Source: Catellatospora sichuanensis (GTDB lineage: Bacteria > Actinomycetota > Actinomycetes > Mycobacteriales > Micromonosporaceae). Taken from it: a DNA stretch of 64,000 nt. This document shows, piece after piece, positions 43,305 through 51,732 of this stretch. Where the stretch lies: positions 1-64,000 of the forward strand of contig NZ_VIQO01000033.1 of NCBI RefSeq assembly GCF_007483665.1, in the 5' to 3' direction. The notes below the pieces were generated by a model. It was not told the DNA's origin. It saw only the letters and a program-made list of their open reading frames with translations, and made no database searches. The position numbers and the translations under genes were made by a program. Numbering within the stretch: the first letter of the stretch is position 1; every line of letters starts with the position of its first letter.

Positions 43305-43844
43305 TCAGGAGAGCAGGGTGGAGAGTTTGGTGACCGTGTTCCAGTTGCGGGCGGTGGCGACGGTTACGCCTAGGCGCTTCTGGAAGAGCAGGTGGGTCAG
43401 TTTGGTCTCGGCGGAGCCGGCGGGCAGCCACATGTGCACCTCGCGCTCCCCCGCAGCGACCTGCTCGCCGGGCTTGGCCAGCGCCTCGACCTCGGCCAGT
43501 TTGGCGGGGTCGACCGGGCCGGACAGGAACACCACGAAGTGGCGGGACGGGTTGTCGGCCACCTTGCCGAGCGGGTCGTGCGCGATGATCCGGGCCAGGT
43601 CGGCCCCGTCACGGACCAGGCAGCCGACGGACATACCCAGCTCGGCCTCGATGGCCCGCTCCAACTGCTTGGCAAGCGCCTGCTGGTCCGACGACGCGCT
43701 GCCGAAGACCACGTTGCCGCTCTGCAGCAGCGTCTTCACGTCCTCGTGGCCCAGGCCCTCGACCAGTTTGCGCAGGTCGGCCATGGCGATCTTCTTGTTG
43801 CCGCCGACGTTGATCCCGCGCAGCAGTCCCGCGTATCGCTTCAC
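43305..43844 (-). CDS. DUF1697 protein
   Basis: 179 residues from GTG 43844 (AAGGG upstream; overlaps the glycosylase stop by 4 nt). DUF1697 pattern: YAGLLRGINVGGNKKIAMADLR at the N-terminus, LLQSGNVVFGS, and WLPAGSAETKL. Unknown function; often annotated as YbaK-unrelated uncharacterised. Coupled to the DNA glycosylase gene. Confidence 0.87.
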   Translation of the reverse strand: MKRYAGLLRGINVGGNKKIAMADLRKLVEGLGHEDVKTLLQSGNVVFGSASSDQQALAKQLERAIEAELGMSVGCLVRDGADLARIIAHDPLGKVADNPSRHFVVFLSGPVDPAKLAEVEALAKPGEQVAAGEREVHMWLPAGSAETKLTHLLFQKRLGVTVATARNWNTVTKLSTLLS

Positions 43845-44653
43845 GACGCGCCCTTCTGACAGGTGGCACACCAGTACGAGTTGCGCCCGGCCAGCGCGCC
43901 GCGGCTGACCACGGTGCCGCAGACCAGGCAGGGCTGGTCCGGGCGGCGGTACACGTAGACCTCGCCGCCGTGCCGGTCCACCCGCGGCGGCCGGCCCATC
44001 GCCTCGGGTTCGTGCTCGGGGCGTACGGTGTCGATCCGGCCGCTGAGCACGGCCTTGCCCATCAGGTCGACCAGGTCGGCCCACAGCTCCCGCCAGCCGT
44101 CGGGAGTGAGCGTGCGACCGGGCGCGGTCGGCGCGAGTCCGGCCCGGAAAAGCGCCTCCAGCACGAAGATGAGGCCGGTGCCGGCCACGATCGACTGATC
44201 GAGCAGCAGCGCGGCCAGCGCGTTGTTGCTGCGCCGGATGCGTTCGTACGCCTGCTCCGGCTTGGCGTCGGCACGCAGCGGGTCGGCGCCCAGGCGGGCG
44301 CGCAGCGCGTCGACCTCCGGCGGGTCGAGCAGTTCGCAGGCGGTCGGGCCGCGCAGGTCGAGCCAGTGCCGGGTGTTGGCCATCCGCAGCCGGATCTGCC
44401 CGACCGGCAGCGGGACGGGCAGGTCGCCGTCGGCGAACTTGCCGTAGAGCCCCAGGTGCACGTGCAGGGTGACGTCGCCGTAGTGGTGCAGCAGGTGCTT
44501 GCCGTACGCCTCGGTGTCGAGCAGCACCGCGCCGCTGATCCGGGCCGCGCCTTCCGCGAACCTGCCCTGCGGGCTGGTGACGGCGACCGGCTCCCCCGCG
44601 AACAGTTCACGGTGCCGGTCGGCGAGCCGGCGTACGGTGTGTCCCTCGGGCAT
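43841..44653 (-). CDS. Fpg/Nei-family DNA glycosylase
   Basis: 270 residues from ATG 44653. N-terminal PEGHTVRRLADRH, where Pro2 is the nucleophile and Glu3 assists, with a central helix-two-turn-helix (DQSIVAGTGLIFVLEALFRA) and a C-terminal zinc finger (CLVCG...YWCATCQ). It excises oxidised bases from DNA and cleaves the abasic site. PEGH rather than PELP points to an endonuclease VIII (Nei) type, as in actinobacterial Nei1/Nei2. Confidence 0.93.
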   Translation of the reverse strand: MPEGHTVRRLADRHRELFAGEPVAVTSPQGRFAEGAARISGAVLLDTEAYGKHLLHHYGDVTLHVHLGLYGKFADGDLPVPLPVGQIRLRMANTRHWLDLRGPTACELLDPPEVDALRARLGADPLRADAKPEQAYERIRRSNNALAALLLDQSIVAGTGLIFVLEALFRAGLAPTAPGRTLTPDGWRELWADLVDLMGKAVLSGRIDTVRPEHEPEAMGRPPRVDRHGGEVYVYRRPDQPCLVCGTVVSRGALAGRNSYWCATCQKGAS

Positions 44654-44717
44654 CGGTACACGATAGTCGGCGGGCCGCGCCCGCCGCGACAGCGCGCGGC
44701 GCGGTGTCGGCCTGGGG

Positions 44718-45173
44718 TCAGCCGAGCAGGTGCGCCCGCATGCGCGTGTACGCGTCGCGGATGTGCGCACGGTCGGCCTCACTCAGGTGGTCGAACATGT
44801 GCGCGCGCACCGCGCTGACGTGGCCGGGAGCGGCCTCGGCGAGCTTGGCCGCGCCCGCCTCGGTGAGCTCGGCGTGCATGCCGCGCCGGTCGTCGTCGCA
44901 CTCGACCCGGCGCACCCAGCCCGCGTCCTCGAGCCGGGTCACCGCGCGGGTCACCCCGCTGCGGGAGGTGAAGCTGGCGTCGGCGAGGTCACGCATGCGC
45001 AGGCGGTGCCCCGGTGCCTCGGACAGGAGGACGAGCAGCTCATAATCGGCGAAAGAGACCCCGGAGTCCGTTTCGAGCTGCCGGTCGAGCGCGTGGATCA
45101 GCAGCCGGGTGCCCTCCAGGTATGCCCGCCACGTCGCCTGCTCGTCATCGTCCAGCCACCGCGTCTCTGCCAT
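44718..45173 (-). CDS. MarR-family transcriptional regulator
   Basis: 151 residues. Winged-helix core: YELLVLLSEAPGHRLRMRDLAD, SRSGVTRAVTRLEDAGWVRR and the wing CDDDRRGMHAELTEAG. It probably represses itself and the divergent pirin gene through the twin GTTG-CAAC palindromes between them. Inducing ligand unknown. Confidence 0.93.
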   Translation of the reverse strand: MAETRWLDDDEQATWRAYLEGTRLLIHALDRQLETDSGVSFADYELLVLLSEAPGHRLRMRDLADASFTSRSGVTRAVTRLEDAGWVRRVECDDDRRGMHAELTEAGAAKLAEAAPGHVSAVRAHMFDHLSEADRAHIRDAYTRMRAHLLG

Positions 45174-45194
45174 GCCTGCAGTCTACCGGGAATA

Positions 45195-45246
45195 GTTGAC
45201 CACGCAACAATGTCGTGTATGCTGTAGTCGTTGACAAAGCAACGAC
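45195..45246. promoter_or_regulatory. MarR-pirin divergent promoter with twin operators
   Basis: Operator 1 GTTGACCACGCAAC (45195-45208) and operator 2 GTTGACAAAGCAAC (45230-45243) share arms and spacing; the latter extends to GTCGTTGACAAAGCAACGAC. Operator 1 overlaps a -35 TTGACC (45196-45201) and 16 bp later is a -10 TATGCT (45218-45223) of the pirin promoter. Confidence 0.75.
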
Positions 45247-45266
45247 CCGATCGAAAGGCAACGGCC

Positions 45267-46043
45267 GTGAAGACCTCCACCGCCAAGCCCCGCCGCGAGC
45301 TCATCGACGTCCGGTACGCCGACGAGCGGGCCAAGACCCGCATCGGCTGGCTGGACTCCAAGCACTCGTTCTCGTTCGGTCGCCACTACGACCCGCGCAA
45401 CACCCACCACGGGCTGCTGCTGGTCAACAACGACGACATCGTCACGCCCGGCTTCGGCTTCGAGACGCACCCGCACCGCGACATGGAGATCGTGACCTGG
45501 GTGCTGCGCGGCTCGCTGGTGCACCAGGACTCCACCGGCCACTCCGGCGTCATCTACCCGGGCCTGGCCCAGCGGATGAGCGCGGGCACCGGCATCATGC
45601 ACTCGGAGAAGAACGACTCCTGGCGGCTGCAGGGCGACAAGCACGCCGACCCGGTGCACTTCATCCAGATGTGGGTGGTGCCGGACACCGACAGCATCAC
45701 GCCCGGCTACGAACAGCTCGAGATCGACGACGAGCTGCTGCGCGGCGGCCTGGTGACGGTGGCCTCCGGCATGAAGCAGCACGCCGGTGCCTCCGCGATC
45801 CGGATCAAGAACCGGCACGCGGCGCTGCACGTCGCACGCCTGGAGGCGGGCGACAGCGTCGAGCTGCCGAACGCGCCGTACCTGCACCTGTTCGTGGCGC
45901 GCGGCGCCGTGACCATGGAGCAGGCGAGCACCCTGGCCCAGGGCGACGCGGTGCGGCTGACCGGCAGCGGCGGCCAGCGCATCACCGCGAGCGCGCCGGC
46001 CGAAGTGATGGTCTGGGAGATGCACGCCACCATCGCCGGCTGA
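45267..46043 (+). CDS. Pirin-family protein
   Basis: 258 residues from GTG 45267 (AAAGG upstream; a TTG further up is within the operator). Two cupin domains. The N-terminal metal site is clear: THPHRDMEIVTWVL (two His and Glu) and HSEKN. Pirins are iron-binding and include quercetinases and redox-sensitive regulators. Divergent from MarR, with promoter overlapping the operators. Confidence 0.93.
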   Translation: MKTSTAKPRRELIDVRYADERAKTRIGWLDSKHSFSFGRHYDPRNTHHGLLLVNNDDIVTPGFGFETHPHRDMEIVTWVLRGSLVHQDSTGHSGVIYPGLAQRMSAGTGIMHSEKNDSWRLQGDKHADPVHFIQMWVVPDTDSITPGYEQLEIDDELLRGGLVTVASGMKQHAGASAIRIKNRHAALHVARLEAGDSVELPNAPYLHLFVARGAVTMEQASTLAQGDAVRLTGSGGQRITASAPAEVMVWEMHATIAG

Positions 46044-46056
46044 CGGCCCCACAGCC

Positions 46057-46097
46057 CCGGACCCCCGACCTGCGCCCTAACGCGGCCGGGGGTCCGG
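46057..46097 (+). terminator. Pirin terminator hairpin
   Basis: CCGGACCCCCG (46057-46067) with perfect complement (46087-46097). Confidence 0.7.
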
Positions 46098-46230
46098 CCC
46101 CACGCCGGGCCCGCCGTGATCGGCGACCGCCGGGCCGCCGTGGCAGCGGCGGCCGACGGAGTCCGGCCGAGACCGAGGGCGATGGGAAATGCGCTGGCCG
46201 CGGGCGTCGCGGCCGGGGCACGATGGCCGG

Positions 46231-46710
46231 GTGCCGCCGACCGTCACCATCGCCCTCACCTCCCCGCACACCACCGCGGCCCGCGGCGCGCTGCGCGCCT
46301 ACTTCACCGACATCGTCGGCCGCTACCACGGCCGTGCGGCCTGTTCGACCGAGATCGACCAGGTGCTCGCCGACACCGACGCCCTCGAACCACCGCACGG
46401 CCTGCTCTGGCTCGCCGGCCAGGAGACGGCGGTGCTCGGCTGCGCCGGGCTGCGATTCGTGCCCGGTGGCATCGGCGAGGTGACCCGGGTGTGGGTCAGT
46501 CCTGCGGCGCGCCGCCGCGGCGTGGCGTCGGCGCTGCTGGCGACTGTGGAGGCGGCCGCCCGCGAGCACGGGCTGTCGCTGCTGCGCCTGGACACCCGCG
46601 ACGATCTGGTCGAGGCCCGCGCCCTGTACGCCCGCTGCGGCTTCACCGAGGTGCCCGCGTTCAACGACGACGTCTACGCCCGGCACTGGTTCGCAAAAAC
46701 GCTCGGATGA
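46231..46710 (+). CDS. GNAT acetyltransferase
   Basis: 159 residues from GTG 46231. The acetyl-CoA loop is VWVSPAARRRGVASALLATVE, and the end is the usual LYARCGFTEVPAF helix-strand unit. It acetylates an unknown amine substrate. Start site uncertain as no ribosome-binding site is evident. Confidence 0.87.
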   Translation: MPPTVTIALTSPHTTAARGALRAYFTDIVGRYHGRAACSTEIDQVLADTDALEPPHGLLWLAGQETAVLGCAGLRFVPGGIGEVTRVWVSPAARRRGVASALLATVEAAAREHGLSLLRLDTRDDLVEARALYARCGFTEVPAFNDDVYARHWFAKTLG

Positions 46711-46815
46711 CCGACGTATCAACCCACGCGCGCTGACTGGACCTGGACGACCTCCTGCCCGGGCATCGCGCGGCGAGGCACGTCGCCCGTCCGGCCAACT
46801 CGCCGCACATGACAC

Positions 46816-46864
46816 TTGAGCATTTGCTCAAATAATCCTACAGTTTCCTTGAGCAGATGCTCAA
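46816..46864. promoter_or_regulatory. Twin palindromes upstream of the DUF2071 gene
   Basis: TTGAGCATTTGCTCAA (46816-46831) and TTGAGCAGATGCTCAA (46849-46864), both perfect 7-bp-arm palindromes with 2-nt centres, 33 bp apart. The intervening AATAATCCTACAGTTTCC is AT-rich and likely promoter DNA. The matching regulator is not adjacent. Confidence 0.65.
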
Positions 46865-46883
46865 AATCGAAGGAGCTGTCGAG

Positions 46884-47633
46884 ATGCTGCCGCGCTTACA
46901 GAGCGAGATCCAACGTCGCCTGCTGGTGAACTACCGCGCCGACCCCGACCTGGTCGCCCGGCTGCTGCCCGAGCCGTTCCGGCCGCAGCTGGTGCGTGGC
47001 GCGGCCGTGGCCGGCATCTGCCTGATCCGGCTGGGCGACACCCGACTGCCCGGCCTGCCTCGCGCCGCCGGCCTGCGCGCCACCGAGAACGGCGCGCACC
47101 GTCTCGCCGTCGAGTGGAACAGCCCCGACGGGGTCCGCACCGGTGTCTTCATCCCCCGCCGCGACAGCCACTCCCGCGCCACCGTGGCACTCGGCGGACG
47201 GCTCTACCCCGGTCGGCACCACCGCTCGGTCTTCACCGCCACCGAGACCGACATCGACCTGCGGGTGTCGTTCCGCTCCACCGACGACGAGGCGTACGTC
47301 GACGTCCACGCCCGCATCACCGACCACCTCAGCGGCAGCACCCTGTTCACCGACCTCGACGAGGCCTCGCGGTTCTTCCGCACCGGAGCCGACGGCTACT
47401 CCCCGTCCCGCCGCCCCGGCGTCCACGAGGGCCTGCGCCTGGTCTCCTCGCGATGGGACGTCGAGCCTGCTCAAGTGCTGCACGCCCGCTCATCGTTCTA
47501 CGACGACCGCAGCCTGTTCCCGGCCGGCTCCGTCGAGCTGGACGGGGCGCTGGTCATGCGCCGCATTCCGGTCACCTGGCAGGCCCTGCCCCCACTCACC
47601 GCGCCCGTCCGCGAACCCGCCGCGGCACGCTGA
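46884..47633 (+). CDS. DUF2071 (YqjF-like) protein
   Basis: 249 residues from ATG 46884 (AAGGAG upstream); an in-frame ATG 46857 lies inside an operator. DUF2071 pattern: RRLLVNYRADPDLVARLLPEPFRPQL, GICLIRLGDTR, and SSRWDVEPAQVLHARSSFYDD. Fold is acetoacetate-decarboxylase-like; function unknown. Regulated, by inference, through the two palindromes. Confidence 0.86.
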   Translation: MLPRLQSEIQRRLLVNYRADPDLVARLLPEPFRPQLVRGAAVAGICLIRLGDTRLPGLPRAAGLRATENGAHRLAVEWNSPDGVRTGVFIPRRDSHSRATVALGGRLYPGRHHRSVFTATETDIDLRVSFRSTDDEAYVDVHARITDHLSGSTLFTDLDEASRFFRTGADGYSPSRRPGVHEGLRLVSSRWDVEPAQVLHARSSFYDDRSLFPAGSVELDGALVMRRIPVTWQALPPLTAPVREPAAAR

Positions 47634-47697
47634 AGATCTGTTTTCGTGGGCGCTGGATGCTGCCATGGCGACGTCCAGCGTCCACAAGAACGGATCT
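47634..47697. terminator. Palindromic element after DUF2071 gene
   Basis: Arms 47634-47657 and 47674-47697 match at 20 of 24 positions, and several mismatches become G-U pairs in RNA. It opens AGATCTGTTTTCGTGGGCGC right after the stop codon. Confidence 0.65.
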
Positions 47698-47763
47698 TGC
47701 CGCCCTTGGCGAACGATAGGGTTCCGGGCGTCCGGACACGGGACGACGGAGGAGACGGGAACC

Positions 47764-48111
47764 ATGACCGACCTGGGCGAGCTGCAGCAACGGGCCCTGC
47801 GGGTGAGCGACCTCTACGACGAGCTGAACCAGCGCGGACGCGGTCGCACGTGGACCCGCGAAGAGCTGATGCTCGGCTTCGTCGGCGACGTCGGCGACCT
47901 GGCGAAGCTGGTGATGGCCGCCGAGGGCGCCCGGCATATGCCCGGCGGCCGCGACGCGCTCGCCCACGAGCTGGCCGACTGCCTGTGGTCGGTGCTGGTG
48001 CTGGCCCGCAAGTACGACTTCGATCTCGCCGCGGAGTTCGGCCGAACAATGGACCAGCTCGAACAGCACGTCACCGCCATGATCGCCGAGCTGCCCGCCA
48101 CCGAAGCCTGA
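47764..48111 (+). CDS. MazG-like protein with altered metal site
   Basis: 115 residues; GGAGGAGACGGG precedes the ATG. MazG-type four-helix fold: the first motif is GDVGDLAKL, where active enzymes usually have EExGEL, so three acids are replaced by Gly/Asp/Asp; the second ELADCL retains the ExxD pair. Active MazG hydrolyses nucleoside triphosphates to monophosphates and pyrophosphate. Catalytic activity here is questionable. Confidence 0.8.
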   Translation: MTDLGELQQRALRVSDLYDELNQRGRGRTWTREELMLGFVGDVGDLAKLVMAAEGARHMPGGRDALAHELADCLWSVLVLARKYDFDLAAEFGRTMDQLEQHVTAMIAELPATEA

Positions 48112-48199
48112 CCGGCGCCGAGGGCTTTGTCCGGGCTGACACGCCCACCGCGCCCCGCCGCGCGTGCCGCCGCAGCCCAGAGGCCACCCCCCGTTAAGC

Positions 48200-48243
48200 A
48201 GGTGCCCTTCCTCTACCTATAGCGATGTGAAGGTGCCCTTCCT
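48200..48243. repeat. Direct repeat of AGGTGCCCTTCCT (half of the AAGGGCACCT family)
   Basis: AGGTGCCCTTCCT occurs at 48200-48212 and 48231-48243. This is the right arm of the palindromic element at 32193-32238, here in direct orientation so that no hairpin forms. Between convergent genes. Confidence 0.6.
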
Positions 48244-48246
48244 TCG

Positions 48247-49698
48247 TCAGAGGGTGTGGTGGCCGGGGGTGAGGGGGATTTCGCGGTCGGGGAGGGAGAG
48301 GGTGATCGGGCCGTCGGTTTCGACGGTGAGGGTGGTGTCGTCGGCGATGACGGTGACGCGGGTGTCGCCGACGCGGAGGTTGCGGATGCCGGTGCGGCCG
48401 GGCAGGTGGCGGCGGTAGCGGACGGTGCGGGTGAGGGCGTCCACGCGGAAGCCGAGGACGTGCTCGATGAGCATGGAGATCGGGGCGAGGGCGGACCAGC
48501 CGCAGAAGTCGGGGCGTACGGGAGTGCGGTCGTCCTTGGCCGTCGACGGGGCCGGGCGGGTGGGTGAGTAGGCCTCCCAGATGGTCGCGGGCGAGTACTC
48601 GGACCAGGTGCGGGCCATGTGGCGGATCAGGTCGCGGGACGCGCGGTGGGCCAGGTCCTCGTGGCCGGAGTCGGCCAGCGCGCGGGCGCTCGCGTAGGCG
48701 ACCGGGACCCACACGCCGCCGCGCCAGTACATGCCGTCGGGGCGGAACTCGGGGTCGTCGCGGGCCACCGACGGCCAGGGCACCGGTCCCCCGAAGCACT
48801 TCGGGTCGGCCAGCGCCGCCGCCAGCGCGTCGGCCTGGGTCGCGTCGCAGGCGCCGGCCAGCAGCGGCCAGTACACCGCGGGCGTGCGGACCCGGTGGAA
48901 GTTGTACGGCTCCTCGGCGAACCGGTCGAAGTAGCAGCCGTGCTCAGCCGACCAGAAGTCGTTCACCAGCGCGACGAGCCGCGCGTGGTGCGCGTCGTAC
49001 TCGTCGGCCAGCACCGTCTCGCCGATGAGCCGGGCCAGCGTGGCGATGGACCGGGCGGACAGGGCCTGCTGGGCCGCGACGTCGAACCACAGGATGTCAC
49101 CGGACGTGCCGTGCTCGCCCTGGATCGGCGCGCGCGGCGTGTTGTCCATGCCGCTGGTCACGCCCTCCCAGAGGTAGCCGCGCGGCACGCGCTCCACGGT
49201 GGTCGCGATGTTGCTGTGCGGGAAGCGGCTGCCCGCCGGGGTGCCCTCCATGAACGCGAAGTGCTGCTGCAGGTAGGCCTTGTCGCGCAGCAGCCACCGG
49301 ACCCGGTCGAGGTCGCCGGTGTGGCGGACGTACTCCTCCTCGGACCAGGCGAACAGCGGCGGGTTGTCCGGGTGGTGGATCTTCAGGGAGGTGGGTTCGG
49401 CGTCGTACATCGGGCGGTAGAAGTTGTCGAAGCTCTCCACCCCCGGGAACAGGTCGGGGGCGTACTTGCAGAAGTGCGCCATGAAGCAGGTGTCCCAGAT
49501 CCAGATCGTGTCCGGATCGAAGCCCTCGTCCATGTACGGCGAGCGCGGCGCGCCCTCGCGCGTGACCACGTGGTCGTAGGCCAGCTCCCAGGCGGCCCAG
49601 TACAGGTCGACGAGTTCGGGTTCGGCGTCGAGGACCGGCTCGGGCAGCGCGGCCCGGTCCAGCGGGCGGCCGACGGCGACTGGCTGGGGCAGGTTCAT
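48247..49698 (-). CDS. GH63/MGH1-like glycoside hydrolase
   Basis: 483 residues from ATG 49698, overlapping the MalG stop (ATGA). An (alpha/alpha)6-barrel of the trehalase/GH63/MGH1 type: PYMDEGFDPDTIWIWDTCFMAHF near the N-terminus, GYLWEGVTSGMDNTPRAP in the middle and MYWRGGVWVPVAYASAR then TIWEAYSPTRP near the end, with catalytic Asp and Glu in GMDNT and WEAYS blocks. No signal peptide: intracellular. Being last in a sugar ABC operon, it probably cleaves the imported oligosaccharide. Precise specificity unknown. Confidence 0.85.
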   Translation of the reverse strand: MNLPQPVAVGRPLDRAALPEPVLDAEPELVDLYWAAWELAYDHVVTREGAPRSPYMDEGFDPDTIWIWDTCFMAHFCKYAPDLFPGVESFDNFYRPMYDAEPTSLKIHHPDNPPLFAWSEEEYVRHTGDLDRVRWLLRDKAYLQQHFAFMEGTPAGSRFPHSNIATTVERVPRGYLWEGVTSGMDNTPRAPIQGEHGTSGDILWFDVAAQQALSARSIATLARLIGETVLADEYDAHHARLVALVNDFWSAEHGCYFDRFAEEPYNFHRVRTPAVYWPLLAGACDATQADALAAALADPKCFGGPVPWPSVARDDPEFRPDGMYWRGGVWVPVAYASARALADSGHEDLAHRASRDLIRHMARTWSEYSPATIWEAYSPTRPAPSTAKDDRTPVRPDFCGWSALAPISMLIEHVLGFRVDALTRTVRYRRHLPGRTGIRNLRVGDTRVTVIADDTTLTVETDGPITLSLPDREIPLTPGHHTL

Positions 49699-50606
49699 TT
49701 GATCTCCGCGATGGCGACGCCCTTGTCGATGTACTTCTGCCCGAGGGCGTACAGGACGACGGGTGGGATGAGCGAGATGACGATGGCCGCCATGAGCATG
49801 GGCAGCGACGAGCCGAACGGCGAGGTGAAGTAGAGCAGGCCCAGCGGCAGGGTGCGGTTCTCCTCGCCGGTGAGGTAGATCAGCGGGCCGAACAGCTCGC
49901 GCCAGCTGCCCAGGAACGTGAACACCGCGACCACGATGATGACCGGTTTGGACTGCGGCAGGATGATGTGCCACCAGGTGCGCAGGGTGCCGCAGCCGTC
50001 GATGCGGGCGGCCTCGTCGACCTCGCGCGGCAGGCTCAGGAAGAACTGCCGGAACAGGAAGATCTCGAACGCGGCGCCGAACAGCTTCGGGATCAGCAGC
50101 GGGTAGAAGGTGTCGATCCAGCCGATCTCGCGGTAGAAGCGGTACAGCGAGATGGTCATGACCTGGCCGGGCAGCATCATGGTCGCGAGCACGACCATGA
50201 ACAGCGCGTTGCGGCCGGGGAAGCGGAAGCGGGAGAAGCCGTACGCCACGAACGACGACGACAGGATGTTGACCACCACGGCGTACACGGCGAGCCACAG
50301 GCTGTTGCCGATGTAGTGCAGGAACTCGTACTTGAAGATGACGTCGGTGAAGTTCTCCCAGCGGAACGGGCTCGGGATCCACTCGAACGGCACCGCGAAG
50401 TACTGGTTGGTGTCCTTGAGCGACTGCGACACCAGCCATACGAACGGGAACAGCAGCAGCAGGCAGAACAGGCTCAGCGCGGTGATCCGCGCGGTCAGCT
50501 CCCAGCGTGCCCGGCTGTTGCGGCGGCGGCGCACGGTGGCGGTGCGCGCGGCCGGGGCGGCGGGCGGCACGTCGCCGCTGCGCGGCTTGTCCAACACGTC
50601 TTGCAT
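49695..50606 (-). CDS. Sugar ABC transporter permease, MalG-like
   Basis: 303 residues, six membrane helices. The EAA loop is EAARIDGCGTLRTWWHIILP (about 212-231). Cytoplasmic N-tail is rich in Arg. Partner of the MalF-like permease and binding protein upstream (27-bp gap). The ATPase is presumably shared MsiK. Overlaps the downstream hydrolase by 4 nt. Confidence 0.94.
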   Translation of the reverse strand: MQDVLDKPRSGDVPPAAPAARTATVRRRRNSRARWELTARITALSLFCLLLLFPFVWLVSQSLKDTNQYFAVPFEWIPSPFRWENFTDVIFKYEFLHYIGNSLWLAVYAVVVNILSSSFVAYGFSRFRFPGRNALFMVVLATMMLPGQVMTISLYRFYREIGWIDTFYPLLIPKLFGAAFEIFLFRQFFLSLPREVDEAARIDGCGTLRTWWHIILPQSKPVIIVVAVFTFLGSWRELFGPLIYLTGEENRTLPLGLLYFTSPFGSSLPMLMAAIVISLIPPVVLYALGQKYIDKGVAIAEIK

Positions 50607-50633
50607 GGCAATCCTCCGGTGGGTGGGCCGCGG

Positions 50634-51602
50634 TCAGTTCTGGTCGGCGTCGCCGTACGCGGTGAAGCGCCGGGCCAGCCAGAGCACCAGGCCGGTCAGC
50701 ACCAGGGTCGCGGCGAACATGATGAACGCCAGCGCCGACGCGTAGCCCATGTCCTGGTAGACGAAGCCCTTGACGTACAGGTAGGTCACGAACGTGCCGA
50801 GGCTGTTCTCGTAGCCCAGCGGGTTGCCGGTGGCGACGCCGCCGCTGTTGGCGAAGGCGAGCGGGGTCTCGAAGACCTGGATGTGCCCGATCAGCGCCAT
50901 GACGGTGTTGAACACGATGACCGGCGACAGCAGCGGCAGGGTGACCTTGCGAAACATCTGCCACGGCCCGGCCCCGTCGACCCGGGCGGCCTCGAAGTAG
51001 CTGGCCGGAATGCCCTTGAGCCCGGCCAGGAAGATCAGCATGGTGCCGCCGGCGAACCACACGTTGACCAGGATCAGCGCGACCAGCGCCAGCCAGGGCT
51101 TCTCCGAGTCGCCGAGCCAGTTCACCGGCTCGGTGCCGAACAGGCTCAGGAACATGTTCGCCAGGCCCACCTCACCGCCCCGGAACACCTGCTTGAACAG
51201 GTATGCGGTGGCGATGCCGACGAGCAGGCTGGGCACGTAGATCAGGGTGCGGAAGACGTGGTTGCCGCGGAAGTCCTTGAACAGCAGCAGGGCCAGCACC
51301 AGGCCGAGGCAGATCGAGATGACCGTCGAGCCGATCACGTAGATCAGCATGTTGCCGGCGATGGTGGCGAACACCGGGTCGTCGGTGAGGATCTTCTCGT
51401 AGTTGTCGGTGCCCACGAACCGGATCGTGCGGAACACGTTGGCCTTGGACAGGCTGGTCATGAACGCGGCGATGAGCGGCGCGACGCCGAACATCAGGAA
51501 GCCCAGCAGCCACGGGCTGATGTAGAGGTAGCCCTGCACGCCCTCGCGCCGCCACCAGCGCCGCTTCAAGCGCGGCCGCTGCTCGGCCGAAACCATGCTC
51601 AT
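50634..51602 (-). CDS. Sugar ABC transporter permease, MalF-like
   Basis: 322 residues from ATG 51602 (GGAGG upstream); a longer open frame reaches 51731 through the hairpin and is not coding. Six membrane helices. EAA-type loop in YFEAARVDGAGPWQMFRKVT. Part of the four-gene operon binding protein, MalF, MalG, hydrolase. Confidence 0.94.
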   Translation of the reverse strand: MSMVSAEQRPRLKRRWWRREGVQGYLYISPWLLGFLMFGVAPLIAAFMTSLSKANVFRTIRFVGTDNYEKILTDDPVFATIAGNMLIYVIGSTVISICLGLVLALLLFKDFRGNHVFRTLIYVPSLLVGIATAYLFKQVFRGGEVGLANMFLSLFGTEPVNWLGDSEKPWLALVALILVNVWFAGGTMLIFLAGLKGIPASYFEAARVDGAGPWQMFRKVTLPLLSPVIVFNTVMALIGHIQVFETPLAFANSGGVATGNPLGYENSLGTFVTYLYVKGFVYQDMGYASALAFIMFAATLVLTGLVLWLARRFTAYGDADQN

Positions 51603-51684
51603 GATGTACGCCTCCGGTCGGAACCTGTGGAACGGCAGTGAACGGGCGAAACGCCGTCCGGCAGCCCCCGTGGCGGCCGGTCGG

Positions 51685-51724
51685 GCCGGTGCGGCCCCGC
51701 GTGAACCTGCGGGGCCGCACCGGC
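51685..51724 (-). promoter_or_regulatory. Strong intercistronic hairpin after the binding-protein gene
   Basis: Perfect 16-bp arms 51685-51700 and 51709-51724 (GCCGGTGCGGCCCCGC and complement) around an 8-nt loop, 9 bp after the binding-protein stop. It is expected to partially terminate or protect the mRNA 3' end, reducing permease output. The first ABC operon has a similar feature. Confidence 0.7.
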
Positions 51725-51732
51725 GGGTCACG

